This document shows positions 1 through 7,945 of a DNA stretch of 61,575 nucleotides, piece after piece; position 1 is the stretch's first letter; each line of letters starts with the position of its first letter. The position numbers and the translations under genes are program-made. Under the pieces are notes generated by a model, which saw only the letters and a program-made list of their open reading frames with translations, was not told the origin of the DNA and searched no databases. The DNA comes from an uncultured Eubacteriales bacterium (GTDB lineage: Bacteria > Bacillota > Clostridia > Lachnospirales > Lachnospiraceae). The DNA lies in assembly GCA_900320615.1 (NCBI GenBank), contig ONSX01000001.1:1-61575 (forward strand), given 5' to 3'.

Positions 1-2
1 AT

Positions 3-17
3 GTGAAACCGATTGCA
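3..17 (+). promoter_or_regulatory. cre-like operator upstream of the PTS permease
   Basis: The bases GTGAAACCGATTGCA match the catabolite-responsive element pattern WTGNAANCGNWNNCW at every fixed position except the first W. The site is an imperfect palindrome centred on CG, as for LacI-family operators (CcpA, ScrR). It lies 54 bases before the permease start. Since the window begins here, the promoter cannot be seen. Binding by CcpA or a local LacI-type repressor is inference. Confidence 0.5.
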
Positions 18-70
18 CTTTCGGTTTGCAAAAGTCCACCAAATCTTACTATGTGAAGGGAGAAGAGATT

Positions 71-1954
71 ATGGCACTGGATTATCACAAGTGTGCGCAG
101 GAGATCGTCGATCATATCGGCGGTCGCGAGAACGTGGCACAGGCAGCGCACTGCGCGACCCGTCTTCGTCTCGTTATCAAGGACAACAGCAAGGTCGACA
201 AGGACTACCTCGATAATGTCGAAGGCGTCAAGGGTATGTTCGAGTCCAATGGCCAGCTGCAGCTGATCATCGGAACCGGAACGGTCAACAAGGTCTACGA
301 CGAATTTCTGGCGATCACCGGAATGACGGCGGCGACGAAGGATGATGTCAAGGCTGCCGCGGCGGCCAAGGCTCCGCTGTGGAGACGGCTTCTGAAGCCG
401 ATTGGAGATGTCTTCGTCCCGATCCTTCCGGCCATCGTCGCATCCGGTCTTATGATGGGTATCGTCGAGGCTCTCGGCAAGGCGATTCCTTCATTTTCGG
501 GCAGCGACTGGTATGCGTTCCTCGATACCGTATCAAACACAGCATTCGCGTACTTGCCAGTTATCGTCGCTGTTTCTGCGGCGCGCGTATTCGGCGGCAA
601 CATCTTCCTCGGCGCGGTCATCGGTCTTCTGATGATCCACTCGAACTTCCTGAACGGATGGAGCGCCGGCTCGGCGGACGCGATCAATTCGTTCTTCAAC
701 GTAAAGAACGGCATCGCACCGAAATGGCATCTGGTCGGCAACTTTATCACGATCAGACGAATCGGCTACCAGGGACACGTCATTCCGGTCATCATAGCGA
801 TTTATCTCATGAGCAAGATCGAGAAATGGCTGCATGACCACGTACCGGAAATTATCGATCTCTTCGTCACACCGCTCTGCACGGTCTTCGTGACAGCACT
901 CCTGACACTCTGGATTGTCGGCCCGATCTTCGGACAGCTGGAGTCCTGGGTTCTCATTGGCGCCCGGATCCTTGTCAAGAACCCGATCGGCTCGTGTGCG
1001 ATGGGTGCTCTGTATCCGTGGACCGTCGTCATGGGCCTGCACCATATGTACAATGTCATCGAGGCCGGTATGCTGGCTGAAACCGGACTCAACACCTGGA
1101 TGCCGATCGCATCTGCTGCAAACTTCGCACAGTTCGGCGCCTGCCTGGCAGTCGGTATCCGCACAAAGTCTGAGAAGACAAGAGCGGTTGCTGTTCCGTC
1201 AGCTCTGTCTGCGGCTCTCGGTATCACGGAGCCGGCTATCTTCGGTGTCAATCTCCGCTTCTTCAAGCCGTTCATCGGCGGTATGATCGGCGGCGCTGTC
1301 GGTGCTCTCGTTGCGGCATTCCTCGGCATCGGCGCTACAGCTTACGGTGTAACGGGTATCCCGGGCTATCTGACAATCAACAATCCGCTTCTGTACACGA
1401 TTATCCTTGCAGTTGCCGGCGGCGTAGCATTTGCGATTACAATGGCTACTTTCCATGAAAATGCTCCGGCGGCAAAGAAGGCTCCGGCGGCGACAGATGC
1501 TCCGGACACAAAGGTCATTGACAAGGTCATCATCAAGTGCGATGAGGGCGAGGTCAGGGCTCCGATCGAGGGCAAGGTTGTTGCCCGCGAACAGATCCCG
1601 GATGACACATTCGCATCTGGCGTTCTCGGTGACGGCGTAGGCATCGAGCCGGACAGCGACACAGTGTATGCTCCGTTCGACGGCGCGATCTCGACGGTCG
1701 CTGAGTCAAAGCATGCCATTGGCATCACCGGACCGAATGATATGGAACTTCTCATCCATGTCGGCGTCGACACGGTCTCTATGAATGGTGACGGCTTCCA
1801 GCCGTTTGTCAAGGAGGGCGATACGGTCAAGGCCGGCCAGAAGCTCCTTACATTTGACAGAAAGAAGATCAAGGACGCGGGTCATCCGGATATCGTCGTT
1901 GTTCTTCTGACAAATTCGGACGACATGAAGAACGTCCAGATCAGCCAGGACTGA
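71..1954 (+). CDS. PTS transporter EIIBCA, sucrose/trehalose type
   Basis: Membrane permease of the phosphotransferase system that imports and phosphorylates a sugar, 627 residues. Domains in order: EIIB at about 1-85 with the phospho-cysteine Cys28 in HCATRLRL; EIIC at about 107-465, hydrophobic with the GITEPAIFGVNLRF signature; EIIA of the glucose type at about 490-627 with the active histidine near 563 in LLIHVGVDTV. The start ATG at 71 follows a GGGAGAAGAG ribosome site; an upstream in-frame start lacks one. EIIB and EIIC most resemble sucrose (ScrA-like) permeases, but the substrate is not proven. The gene for HPr follows after 29 bases. No hydrolase or repressor gene is visible here. 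Confidence 0.93.
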   Translation: MALDYHKCAQEIVDHIGGRENVAQAAHCATRLRLVIKDNSKVDKDYLDNVEGVKGMFESNGQLQLIIGTGTVNKVYDEFLAITGMTAATKDDVKAAAAAKAPLWRRLLKPIGDVFVPILPAIVASGLMMGIVEALGKAIPSFSGSDWYAFLDTVSNTAFAYLPVIVAVSAARVFGGNIFLGAVIGLLMIHSNFLNGWSAGSADAINSFFNVKNGIAPKWHLVGNFITIRRIGYQGHVIPVIIAIYLMSKIEKWLHDHVPEIIDLFVTPLCTVFVTALLTLWIVGPIFGQLESWVLIGARILVKNPIGSCAMGALYPWTVVMGLHHMYNVIEAGMLAETGLNTWMPIASAANFAQFGACLAVGIRTKSEKTRAVAVPSALSAALGITEPAIFGVNLRFFKPFIGGMIGGAVGALVAAFLGIGATAYGVTGIPGYLTINNPLLYTIILAVAGGVAFAITMATFHENAPAAKKAPAATDAPDTKVIDKVIIKCDEGEVRAPIEGKVVAREQIPDDTFASGVLGDGVGIEPDSDTVYAPFDGAISTVAESKHAIGITGPNDMELLIHVGVDTVSMNGDGFQPFVKEGDTVKAGQKLLTFDRKKIKDAGHPDIVVVLLTNSDDMKNVQISQD

Positions 1955-1983
1955 ATACTGACGGAAAAAGAGGGTGACAGAAC

Positions 1984-2241
1984 ATGACATTCACATACCT
2001 TGTCAATGATCCGAAGGGGATGCACGCCCGGCCGGCAGGCGTCATGGCCGCAACAGCCAAAGAGTTTGCCAGCGACATCACGGTGGAATACGGCGGAGAG
2101 AAGGTGGACATGAAGAAAATCCTTCCGCTGATGGGGCTGCCGATGAAGAAGGGCGGAACCTTTACAGTGACGATCGAAGGCGAAGACGCAGAGGCTGCGG
2201 AGGCAGCGATCCGGAGGGCGCTGAACGATATTGATTTCTGA
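1984..2241 (+). CDS. ptsH: Phosphocarrier protein HPr (His present, Ser46 replaced by Lys)
   Basis: HPr, 85 residues, relays phosphate from enzyme I to EIIA domains. The active site MHARPAG carries His14. Aligned without gaps to ordinary Gram-positive HPr, the HPr kinase target serine (normally 31 residues after the active His) is Lys45, in VDMKKILPLMGL. This protein should therefore carry out phosphotransfer but cannot be phosphorylated at the regulatory site. An AGAGGGTGA ribosome site precedes the ATG. It probably shares a transcript with the permease upstream. A GC-rich hairpin follows, then a separate promoter for enzyme I. Confidence 0.93.
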   Translation: MTFTYLVNDPKGMHARPAGVMAATAKEFASDITVEYGGEKVDMKKILPLMGLPMKKGGTFTVTIEGEDAEAAEAAIRRALNDIDF

Positions 2242-2253
2242 TCTGACTTCTGC

Positions 2254-2293
2254 ATCCCGCCGCCCGTGCGGTTTATCCGGCGGGCGGCGGGAT
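2254..2293 (+). terminator. GC-rich hairpin after ptsH
   Basis: A perfect 13-bp inverted repeat (ATCCCGCCGCCCG at 2254-2266 with its complement at 2281-2293) around a 14-base loop. Only three T residues follow, so it may slow or partly end transcription, or protect the 3' end of the permease-HPr message. Confidence 0.6.
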
Positions 2294-2314
2294 TTCCGAT
2301 TCTTGACGGAATTC

Positions 2315-2343
2315 TTGCAGAGACGGGATGTTCGGAATATAAT
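2315..2343 (+). promoter_or_regulatory. Promoter of ptsI
   Basis: TTGCAG at 2315-2320 and TATAAT at 2338-2343, separated by 17 bases. It gives enzyme I its own transcript, separate from the permease and HPr. Confidence 0.72.
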
Positions 2344-2405
2344 GAACGCAGACATATGATGGTTTGTACAGTTTGACCATGATATTGAAAAAAGGAGAAA
2401 TTCAG

Positions 2406-3959
2406 ATGGAAGTATTTCAGGGTAAGGCTTCATTCAAGGGCGTTGCGATCGGAAAAATTGCCGAAATGAAGAAAGCCGATACGGTTGTCCGCAGAACTCA
2501 TGTCGACGATGTCGACGCGGAGATCGCGCGGTACCATGCGGGCAAGGAAATGGCTCAGAAGGAAATTATGGAGCTTCACGACAAGGCTCTGAAGGAAGTC
2601 GGTGAGGCTCAGGCTGAGATTTTTGAGGTGCACGCGATGTTCCTGGATGATTTCGATGATTCCGTCGAGAATATCATCCGTGAGCAGAGCGTCAACGCGG
2701 AGTATGCTGTCGCGACAACGGCTGACAACACAGCGGCTATGCTCGCAGCCATGGACGACAACCCGTACATGCAGGCGCGTCAGACGGACGTCAAGGATGT
2801 GGCGGACCGCGTGATCCGCGATATGAACGGCGGCTCGGGAAGCGGGAACAACTTCACGGAGCAGGTGATCCTTGTCGCTGATGATCTCGCTCCTTCAGAG
2901 ACAGTCCAGCTCGACAAGAGCAAGGTCCTTGCATTTGTCACAAGAGGCGGCTCCACGAATTCTCACACGGCTATCCTCGCAAGAACGATGAATATCCCGG
3001 CTCTCTGCCAGACACCGGTCCCGGCCAATGTTGACGGAAAGATGGGAATTGTCGATGGCTTTAAGGGCTGCATCATTGTAGATCCGGATGAGGAGACTCT
3101 GAAGCAGTATAAGGAGCAGGCGGCCGCAGAGGAAGAGAAGAAGAGACTGCTCCGCGAGCTGAAGGGCAAGGAGACGGTCACAAAGTCCGGCCGCAAGATC
3201 AAGCTGTACGCGAATATCGGCGGCATCGGCGATCTCAACTTCGTTCTTGAGAATGACGCCGCGGGCATCGGACTTTTCCGTTCTGAGTTCCTGTATCTGC
3301 AGAGCAATGACTATCCGACAGAGGAGGAGCAGTTCAAGGCGTACAGAACGGTCGCTGAGATGATGGCCGGCAAGGAGGTCGTCGTCCGCACGCTCGCACT
3401 CGGCTTCCGCGCGATCCGTATCTGCCTGACGAGACCGGAAATCTTCAAGACACAGCTCCGCACTCTGTACCGCGCGTCTGCGTTCGGTAATATCGACATT
3501 ATGTTCCCGATGATCACATCGGTCTGGGAGGTTCAGCAGGCGAAGAAGTACTGCGAGGAGGTCAAGAAGGAGCTTCATGACCAGAATATCCCGTTCAAGG
3601 ATGTTCCGCTTGGCATCATGATCGAGACGCCGGCAGCGGTTATGATCGCTGATGAGCTCGCGGAGGAGGTTGATTTCTTCTCCATCGGCACGAACGACCT
3701 GACACAGTACACGGAGGCCATTGACCGCCAGAACCAGAAGCTTGAGAAGTTCTTCAATCCGCATCATCCGGCAATCCTCCGGGAGATCCAGATGACGATC
3801 GACGCAGGCCACAGACACAACACATGGGTTGGTATCTGCGGTGAGCTCGGTGCGGACCCGACACTGACAGAGCAGTTCGTCAAGATGGGCATCGATGAGC
3901 TGTCCATGAGCCCGAGCTCCATCCTTCCGGTCAGAAAGATCATTCGCGAGATGGATTAA
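2406..3959 (+). CDS. ptsI: PTS enzyme I with an internal in-frame gap
   Basis: Phosphoenolpyruvate-protein phosphotransferase, which starts the PTS phosphate relay in the cytoplasm. The N-terminal phosphohistidine domain has His187 in GGSTNSHTAI. The C-terminal PEP-binding barrel has IMFPMITS, IGTNDLTQYT and the catalytic cysteine in GICGELGADP. The start at 2406 follows AAAGGAGAA. At 517 residues it is shorter than relatives. The normal sequence RTLDIGADK...EENPALGFRAIR reads RTLALGFRAIR here, so about 19 residues between the two active-site arginines (Arg328 and Arg335 here) are missing without a frame break. The rest is well conserved. It may be a real deletion, which would probably impair the enzyme, or an assembly or sequencing loss. 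Confidence 0.9.
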   Translation: MEVFQGKASFKGVAIGKIAEMKKADTVVRRTHVDDVDAEIARYHAGKEMAQKEIMELHDKALKEVGEAQAEIFEVHAMFLDDFDDSVENIIREQSVNAEYAVATTADNTAAMLAAMDDNPYMQARQTDVKDVADRVIRDMNGGSGSGNNFTEQVILVADDLAPSETVQLDKSKVLAFVTRGGSTNSHTAILARTMNIPALCQTPVPANVDGKMGIVDGFKGCIIVDPDEETLKQYKEQAAAEEEKKRLLRELKGKETVTKSGRKIKLYANIGGIGDLNFVLENDAAGIGLFRSEFLYLQSNDYPTEEEQFKAYRTVAEMMAGKEVVVRTLALGFRAIRICLTRPEIFKTQLRTLYRASAFGNIDIMFPMITSVWEVQQAKKYCEEVKKELHDQNIPFKDVPLGIMIETPAAVMIADELAEEVDFFSIGTNDLTQYTEAIDRQNQKLEKFFNPHHPAILREIQMTIDAGHRHNTWVGICGELGADPTLTEQFVKMGIDELSMSPSSILPVRKIIREMD

Positions 3960-3980
3960 AGAGCGCAGGCCCGGAGGGGC

Positions 3981-4008
3981 TTGACAGGCGTGTTATACTA
4001 CATATGTA
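3981..4008 (+). promoter_or_regulatory. Possible promoter of the metal exporter gene
   Basis: TTGACA at 3981-3986, then 16 bases, then TATGTA at 4003-4008. The -35 is consensus and the -10 weak. Transcription would start just before or inside the hairpin at 4019-4050. Confidence 0.4.
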
Positions 4009-4018
4009 ACCGAAAAAG

Positions 4019-4050
4019 AAGGCTGTCGTACGTTTGTACGGCAGCCTTTT
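4019..4050 (+). terminator. Intrinsic terminator after ptsI, or attenuator of the next gene
   Basis: A 13-bp stem (4019-4031 with 4036-4048, one G-T pair) closes a GTTT loop and ends in TTTT. It can end the ptsI message. If the promoter at 3981 is used, it is instead the first structure in the leader of the exporter gene. Confidence 0.75.
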
Positions 4051-4098
4051 GGTGTGAAAAGAACATTTTCACATCTGTACATATGAATTGAGGTACAT

Positions 4099-4950
4099 AT
4101 GATAGATACAATCCTGGACGCCGTCCTCGACTGCCTGAAGGATCTGCCCTTCCTGTTTGTTGCGTTTCTTCTGATGGAGGCGCTTGAGCACCATGTATCA
4201 GAGAAAATGAACAACGTTCTCGAGAAATCGGGCAACTGGGGGCCTCTGGCGGGCGCGCTCCTCGGCTGCATTCCGCAGTGCGGCTTTTCGATTATGGCGT
4301 CTGACTTTTATGCGGGCGGAGTGATCTCACTCGGAACTCTTCTTGCCGTCTTTCTGTCGACAAGTGATGAGGCTGTGATTATTTTGATGTCAAATCCGAA
4401 GTATCTCGGAGATGTCGGAAGACTTCTTCTGACAAAGGTGGCGATCGGCATTATCGCAGGCTATATCGTCCTGTTCTTTGAAAACTTGTATTACAGACAT
4501 CATCCGCACACGAAGAAGATCGAGCAGCTCTGTGGGCACTGCCACTGCGAGGAGGAGGGAGAGGGGATCCTGAGACCGGCGCTTCATCATACCGCTGAGG
4601 TGTTCATTTTTCTGCTGATCTTCACGGTGCTGCTCAATATCCTGCTGGAGGCGATCGGCATGCAGACAATTTCGAGATTTCTGCTCTCGAATTCCGTATT
4701 TCAGCCTGTGCTGGCGGCCCTCATCGGTCTGATTCCGAACTGTGCTGCGTCCGTCATGCTGACCCAGCTGTACATCGACGGTATCATCAGCTTCGGCTCC
4801 GCGGTCGCCGGTCTCTGCTCGGCGGCGGGACTGGGTCTCGTCGTCCTGTTCCGCATGAATGACCGCCACAAGAGGGAAAATATGGGGATTATCGTTCTTC
4901 TCTATGGCATTGCGGTCCTGAGCGGAATTATTCTGCAGGCGGTTATGTGA
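4099..4950 (+). CDS. Putative heavy-metal/arsenic exporter, ArsP_2-like membrane protein
   Basis: Polytopic membrane protein of 283 residues. It has two related halves that each carry a GxIPxC signature: GCIPQCGFSIMASDFYAGG near residue 55 and GLIPNCAASVMLTQLYIDG near 212. Each is followed by a Ser/Gly-rich helix. This inverted-repeat plan is typical of the family annotated as putative manganese transporter or ArsP_2 (PF11449). The central hydrophilic loop carries a histidine-cysteine cluster (Cys145, His147, Cys148, His149, Cys150) and a run of acidic residues, suggesting metal binding. GAGG at 4090-4093 supports the start. The nonamer GTACATATG occurs twice just upstream (4077 and 4093). 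The transported ion is unknown. Confidence 0.75.
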   Translation: MIDTILDAVLDCLKDLPFLFVAFLLMEALEHHVSEKMNNVLEKSGNWGPLAGALLGCIPQCGFSIMASDFYAGGVISLGTLLAVFLSTSDEAVIILMSNPKYLGDVGRLLLTKVAIGIIAGYIVLFFENLYYRHHPHTKKIEQLCGHCHCEEEGEGILRPALHHTAEVFIFLLIFTVLLNILLEAIGMQTISRFLLSNSVFQPVLAALIGLIPNCAASVMLTQLYIDGIISFGSAVAGLCSAAGLGLVVLFRMNDRHKRENMGIIVLLYGIAVLSGIILQAVM

Positions 4951-4957
4951 GACGGGA

Positions 4958-4986
4958 TTGCATTTCCCGCAAAAGTGAGGTATTCT
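4958..4986 (+). promoter_or_regulatory. Promoter of the Rrf2 regulator gene
   Basis: TTGCAT at 4958-4963, 17 bases, TATTCT at 4981-4986, 37 bases before the start codon. Confidence 0.6.
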
Positions 4987-5023
4987 ATTACATAGCAAAA
5001 CCGTAGGAAATGGAGAGAACTAT

Positions 5024-5461
5024 ATGAAAGTATCGACGAAGGGAAGATATGCGCTCCGCATCATGCTGGACCTGGCATTTCACAATTCCGGGGAGCTGGT
5101 CCCGCTGAAGGACATCGCGAAGAGACAGAATATTACATTGAAATATATGGAGCAGATCATTTCACCGCTCAGCAAGGCGGGCTTTGTGATCAGCCTGCGC
5201 GGGTCGAACGGCGGCTACAGGCTCGCAAGAAAGCCCTCGGAATATACGGCAGGGGATATTCTGCGCGTGGTCGAGGGACCGCTTGCCCCAACGGCCTGCC
5301 TCGAGAATGGGGAGTATGTGGACTGCCCGCGGGCGGATGATTGCCCGACGCTGGCGTTCTGGCAGGGACTCAACAAGGTGATCAATGATTATGTCGACAG
5401 CGTGACGCTGGAGGATCTGATGAACCAGCAGCTGGCGCGGGTCAATGATTACGTGATCTGA
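5024..5461 (+). CDS. Rrf2/IscR/CymR-family transcriptional regulator
   Basis: DNA-binding regulator of 145 residues. The N-terminal winged helix (about 1-70, MKVSTKGRYALRIM and RGSNGGYRLA) is typical of Rrf2 proteins. Three cysteines, Cys92, Cys101 and Cys107, sit where IscR-type members bind an iron-sulfur cluster, though the spacing is not identical to IscR. Cysteine synthase lies directly downstream with its own consensus promoter, so a CymR-like control of cysteine metabolism is the best guess; Fe-S sensing is the alternative. A strong terminator follows. Confidence 0.88.
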   Translation: MKVSTKGRYALRIMLDLAFHNSGELVPLKDIAKRQNITLKYMEQIISPLSKAGFVISLRGSNGGYRLARKPSEYTAGDILRVVEGPLAPTACLENGEYVDCPRADDCPTLAFWQGLNKVINDYVDSVTLEDLMNQQLARVNDYVI

Positions 5462-5520
5462 CGAAGGAGCACGCCGTGGGAACGTGTATTTTCCGGTGAT
5501 GTACTGCCCGAGAAGAGCCG

Positions 5521-5561
5521 AAGAAGAGAGCTGTGACACCTGTCATGGCTCTCTTCTTTTT
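5521..5561 (+). terminator. Intrinsic terminator of the Rrf2 gene
   Basis: AAGAAGAGAGC (5521-5531) pairs perfectly with GCTCTCTTCTT (5548-5558); the end of the stem runs into a T tract. Confidence 0.85.
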
Positions 5562-5607
5562 GCCTGAAACCGGCCGGTGAGAAAAAAGAATAAAAGTAAA
5601 AAAAATA

Positions 5608-5636
5608 TTGACAGCCTGGGGAGGCGACAGTATAAT
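5608..5636 (+). promoter_or_regulatory. Consensus promoter of cysK
   Basis: TTGACA at 5608-5613, exactly 17 bases, TATAAT at 5631-5636. Such a perfect sigma-70 promoter usually needs a repressor; the adjacent Rrf2 protein is the obvious candidate. The 82-base leader after it can fold a small hairpin (CAGCTC near 5649 with GAGCTG near 5678). Confidence 0.88.
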
Positions 5637-5718
5637 CTAAATCATACAACAGCTCTAGGAAATGTAGGAATGCTAAGCGAGCTGAAGCAAAGATATAGAA
5701 GCCAAGGAGGAAAATTAT

Positions 5719-6651
5719 ATGTCAAACATTTATCAGGGCACAATCGGGCTGATCGGAAATACACCGCTTGTTGAATTTACCAATATCGAGAAGGAGCTTG
5801 GTCTTGAGGCGAGGGTTCTTGCAAAGCTCGAGTACTTCAATCCGGCCGGATCTGTGAAGGACAGAATTGCGCGGGAGATGGTTGAGACTGCTGAGGCGGA
5901 AGGAAAGCTGAAGCCGGGCTCCACGATCATTGAGCCGACATCCGGCAATACCGGCATTGGCCTTGCTTCCATCGCAGCAGCCAAGGGCTACAAAATCATT
6001 CTGACAATGCCGGAGACAATGTCCGTTGAGAGAAGAAATATCCTCCGCGCTTACGGTGCCGAGATTGTCCTGACAGACGGTTCCAAGGGCATGAAGGGTG
6101 CGATTGCGAAGGCAGAGGAGCTCGCGAAGGAGACAAAGGACAGCTTCATCCCGGGACAGTTCAGCAACCCGGCAAACCCGAAGGCACACTACAAGACGAC
6201 AGGTCCGGAGATCTGGAAGGACACGGACGGACAGGTTGACGCATTCATCGCTGGCGTCGGCACAGGCGGAACACTGACCGGAACAGGCAAGTACCTCAAG
6301 GAGAAGAACCCGGACATCAAGGTCTATGCTCTTGAGCCGGAGACATCACCGGTCCTCTCTGAAGGCCACGGCGGCCCGCACAAGATTCAGGGCATCGGCG
6401 CAGGCTTCGTCCCGGACGTTCTTGATACAAAGCTGTATGATGGTGTTGTCACAGTCTCCAATGAAGATTCCTTCGCGACAGCGAAGCTTATTGCTCACAA
6501 GGAAGGTGTGCTTGTTGGCATTTCCTCAGGAGCTGCTCTCTACGGCGCTATTCAGCTCGCAAAGAAGCCTGAGTTCAAAGGCAAGACGATCGTGGCAATT
6601 CTTCCGGATTCCGGCGACAGATATTATTCGACAGCTCTTTTCCAGGAGTAA
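5719..6651 (+). CDS. cysK: Cysteine synthase (O-acetylserine sulfhydrylase)
   Basis: PLP enzyme of 310 residues that makes cysteine from O-acetylserine and sulfide. The PLP lysine is Lys47 in NPAGSVKDR; the phosphate-binding loop is [20 protein letters not shown] and the C-terminal PDSGDRY are also present. Length and motifs are complete. AAGGAGG lies seven to eight bases before the ATG. It is monocistronic, with a consensus promoter and a strong terminator, and the neighbouring Rrf2 gene probably controls it. Confidence 0.97.
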   Translation: MSNIYQGTIGLIGNTPLVEFTNIEKELGLEARVLAKLEYFNPAGSVKDRIAREMVETAEAEGKLKPGSTIIEPTSGNTGIGLASIAAAKGYKIILTMPETMSVERRNILRAYGAEIVLTDGSKGMKGAIAKAEELAKETKDSFIPGQFSNPANPKAHYKTTGPEIWKDTDGQVDAFIAGVGTGGTLTGTGKYLKEKNPDIKVYALEPETSPVLSEGHGGPHKIQGIGAGFVPDVLDTKLYDGVVTVSNEDSFATAKLIAHKEGVLVGISSGAALYGAIQLAKKPEFKGKTIVAILPDSGDRYYSTALFQE

Positions 6652-6666
6652 ACAGGTTGCATATGC

Positions 6667-6700
6667 GGATGGACGGCCGAGGGCTGTCCATCCTTTTTTT
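6667..6700 (+). terminator. Intrinsic terminator of cysK
   Basis: GGATGGAC (6667-6674) pairs with GTCCATCC (6686-6693), with further GC pairs inside, followed by seven T residues. Confidence 0.88.
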
Positions 6701-6729
6701 GAAAAAAATGAAAAAATTCGAAATTGTGC

Positions 6730-6758
6730 TTGACGGATCCGACTTTTTAGGGTATTAT
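6730..6758 (+). promoter_or_regulatory. Promoter of tRNA-Arg
   Basis: TTGACG at 6730-6735, 17 bases, TATTAT at 6753-6758, 31 bases before the tRNA. Confidence 0.72.
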
Positions 6759-6789
6759 AGGTTCTGCTGTTGAAACAGCAACAGGACAT

Positions 6790-6863
6790 GTGAGTGTAGC
6801 TCAGCTGGATAGAGCGTCTGGCTACGGACCAGAAGGTCGCGAGTTCGAATCTTGTCACTCACG
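6790..6863 (+). tRNA. tRNA-Arg (anticodon ACG)
   Basis: A 74-base cloverleaf. The 7-bp acceptor stem GTGAGTG/CACTCAC is perfect, the anticodon stem TCTGG/CCAGA encloses CTACGGA with anticodon ACG at 6824-6826, and the T arm has GTTCGAAT. Discriminator G. CCA is not encoded. A single transcription unit with its own promoter and terminator. Confidence 0.95.
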
Positions 6864-6868
6864 TATTA

Positions 6869-6903
6869 CCCCGCACAACAAACGTTGTGCGGGGCTTTTT
6901 TTT
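6869..6903 (+). terminator. Intrinsic terminator of tRNA-Arg
   Basis: CCCCGCACAAC (6869-6879) pairs perfectly with GTTGTGCGGGG (6884-6894), followed by C and eight T residues. Confidence 0.93.
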
Positions 6904-7093
6904 ACAGTATACTATTAATAATTCAGCACGCCTTGGAACATGATAAAATCCGTACGGAGAATTTTCTTGCCAGATAGATTCAGAAGTTTTCGAGGAGGGA
7001 CGGACAGGGAGGAACGAGAGGCCTTTCGAATCCGGATCGCTGAATTGTTATGAGAATGGAAGCTTTGTTTTCCTGGTTATGAAAGGACGACCA

Positions 7094-7867
7094 ATGACAA
7101 GACAGGAGTTTATCGGAGCGCTCGGACAGAAGCTGGCTGAGGCGCTTCCGGAGGCCGAGGTGCTCAGTCAGGTGCAGTATTATCAGGGATATATAGACGG
7201 AGAGCTGCACAGGGGACGGACGGAGCAGGAGATTTTTGATGAGCTCGGAGACCCGGTTCTCATCGCGAGAAACATTATTGACTCGCCAAGACCGGAGAAA
7301 TCTGTGTTCGGCATTCCGGTCCAGGACGGGGAATCTGCCTACGAGGAGGGCGCGTACCAGGGCAGCCATTCAAGGCCCGAGGAGATGCACCACATTGATC
7401 CGGAGCATATGCATCGCGCGGCCGGAGAGCAGTACAGGAAGGCCTCCGAGGCGCGGCAGCAGGCAGCGGATGGCCGGGATATGGAAGACGGAGAGGCTCG
7501 GAAGAGCGAAAATGCGGGTCCTGACGACGCCGGGAGAGCGTCGGAGGAAGACACCCTGGGAAATGAAGCCCGCGGCAGGAAGCAGGAGGCAGGCAGTGGT
7601 CAGGGCCGGCCAGACGTCGGTACATCGGAGTCTTCCGGAGCCCATGAGCGTGTGAAGGGCAGGGCGGAGAAGACGGGCAGCGTCTGGCACGACGAGAGCG
7701 GAGAGTTTAACTGGCCGCTGTTTGCCTTTATCCTCGCGGCTGTCATGATCATTGTCGCCGTGATTTGGATTGTCGGAAAGGTTGTCATCGCGCTCGGACC
7801 GGCACTGCTGATCATTCTTGCGATCATTCTGATTGTTGCGACCATCGCGAAGGGCAATACCCACTGA
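7094..7867 (+). CDS. DUF1700/HAAS-domain membrane protein
   Basis: Protein of 257 residues. The N-terminal 65 or so residues (MTRQEFIGALGQKLAEALP, then the DELGDP motif) match the HAAS/DUF1700 domain, a small helical region usually controlled together with PadR-type repressors. A long charged, low-complexity linker (about 75-195) follows, then two adjacent hydrophobic segments (about 205-252) near the C-terminus. The start at 7094 is chosen because GAAAGGACG precedes it. No PadR gene is adjacent. Function unknown; an envelope-stress role has been suggested for relatives. The gap before it (6904-7093) holds no clear gene or consensus promoter. Confidence 0.75.
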   Translation: MTRQEFIGALGQKLAEALPEAEVLSQVQYYQGYIDGELHRGRTEQEIFDELGDPVLIARNIIDSPRPEKSVFGIPVQDGESAYEEGAYQGSHSRPEEMHHIDPEHMHRAAGEQYRKASEARQQAADGRDMEDGEARKSENAGPDDAGRASEEDTLGNEARGRKQEAGSGQGRPDVGTSESSGAHERVKGRAEKTGSVWHDESGEFNWPLFAFILAAVMIIVAVIWIVGKVVIALGPALLIILAIILIVATIAKGNTH

Positions 7868-7945
7868 AAACTTTTCACCCTGACTTGCAGGGATGCATCA
7901 GGCATATAAGTCCCGGCGGACTGTTCCGCTGCATGGGAGGTGTGC

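Noticed and set aside
3378..3410. Programmed translational bypassing or an intein as the cause of the enzyme I and HisRS gaps
   Set aside because: Those mechanisms need extra DNA in the gene. Here coding DNA is missing, so only deletion or sequence loss fits.
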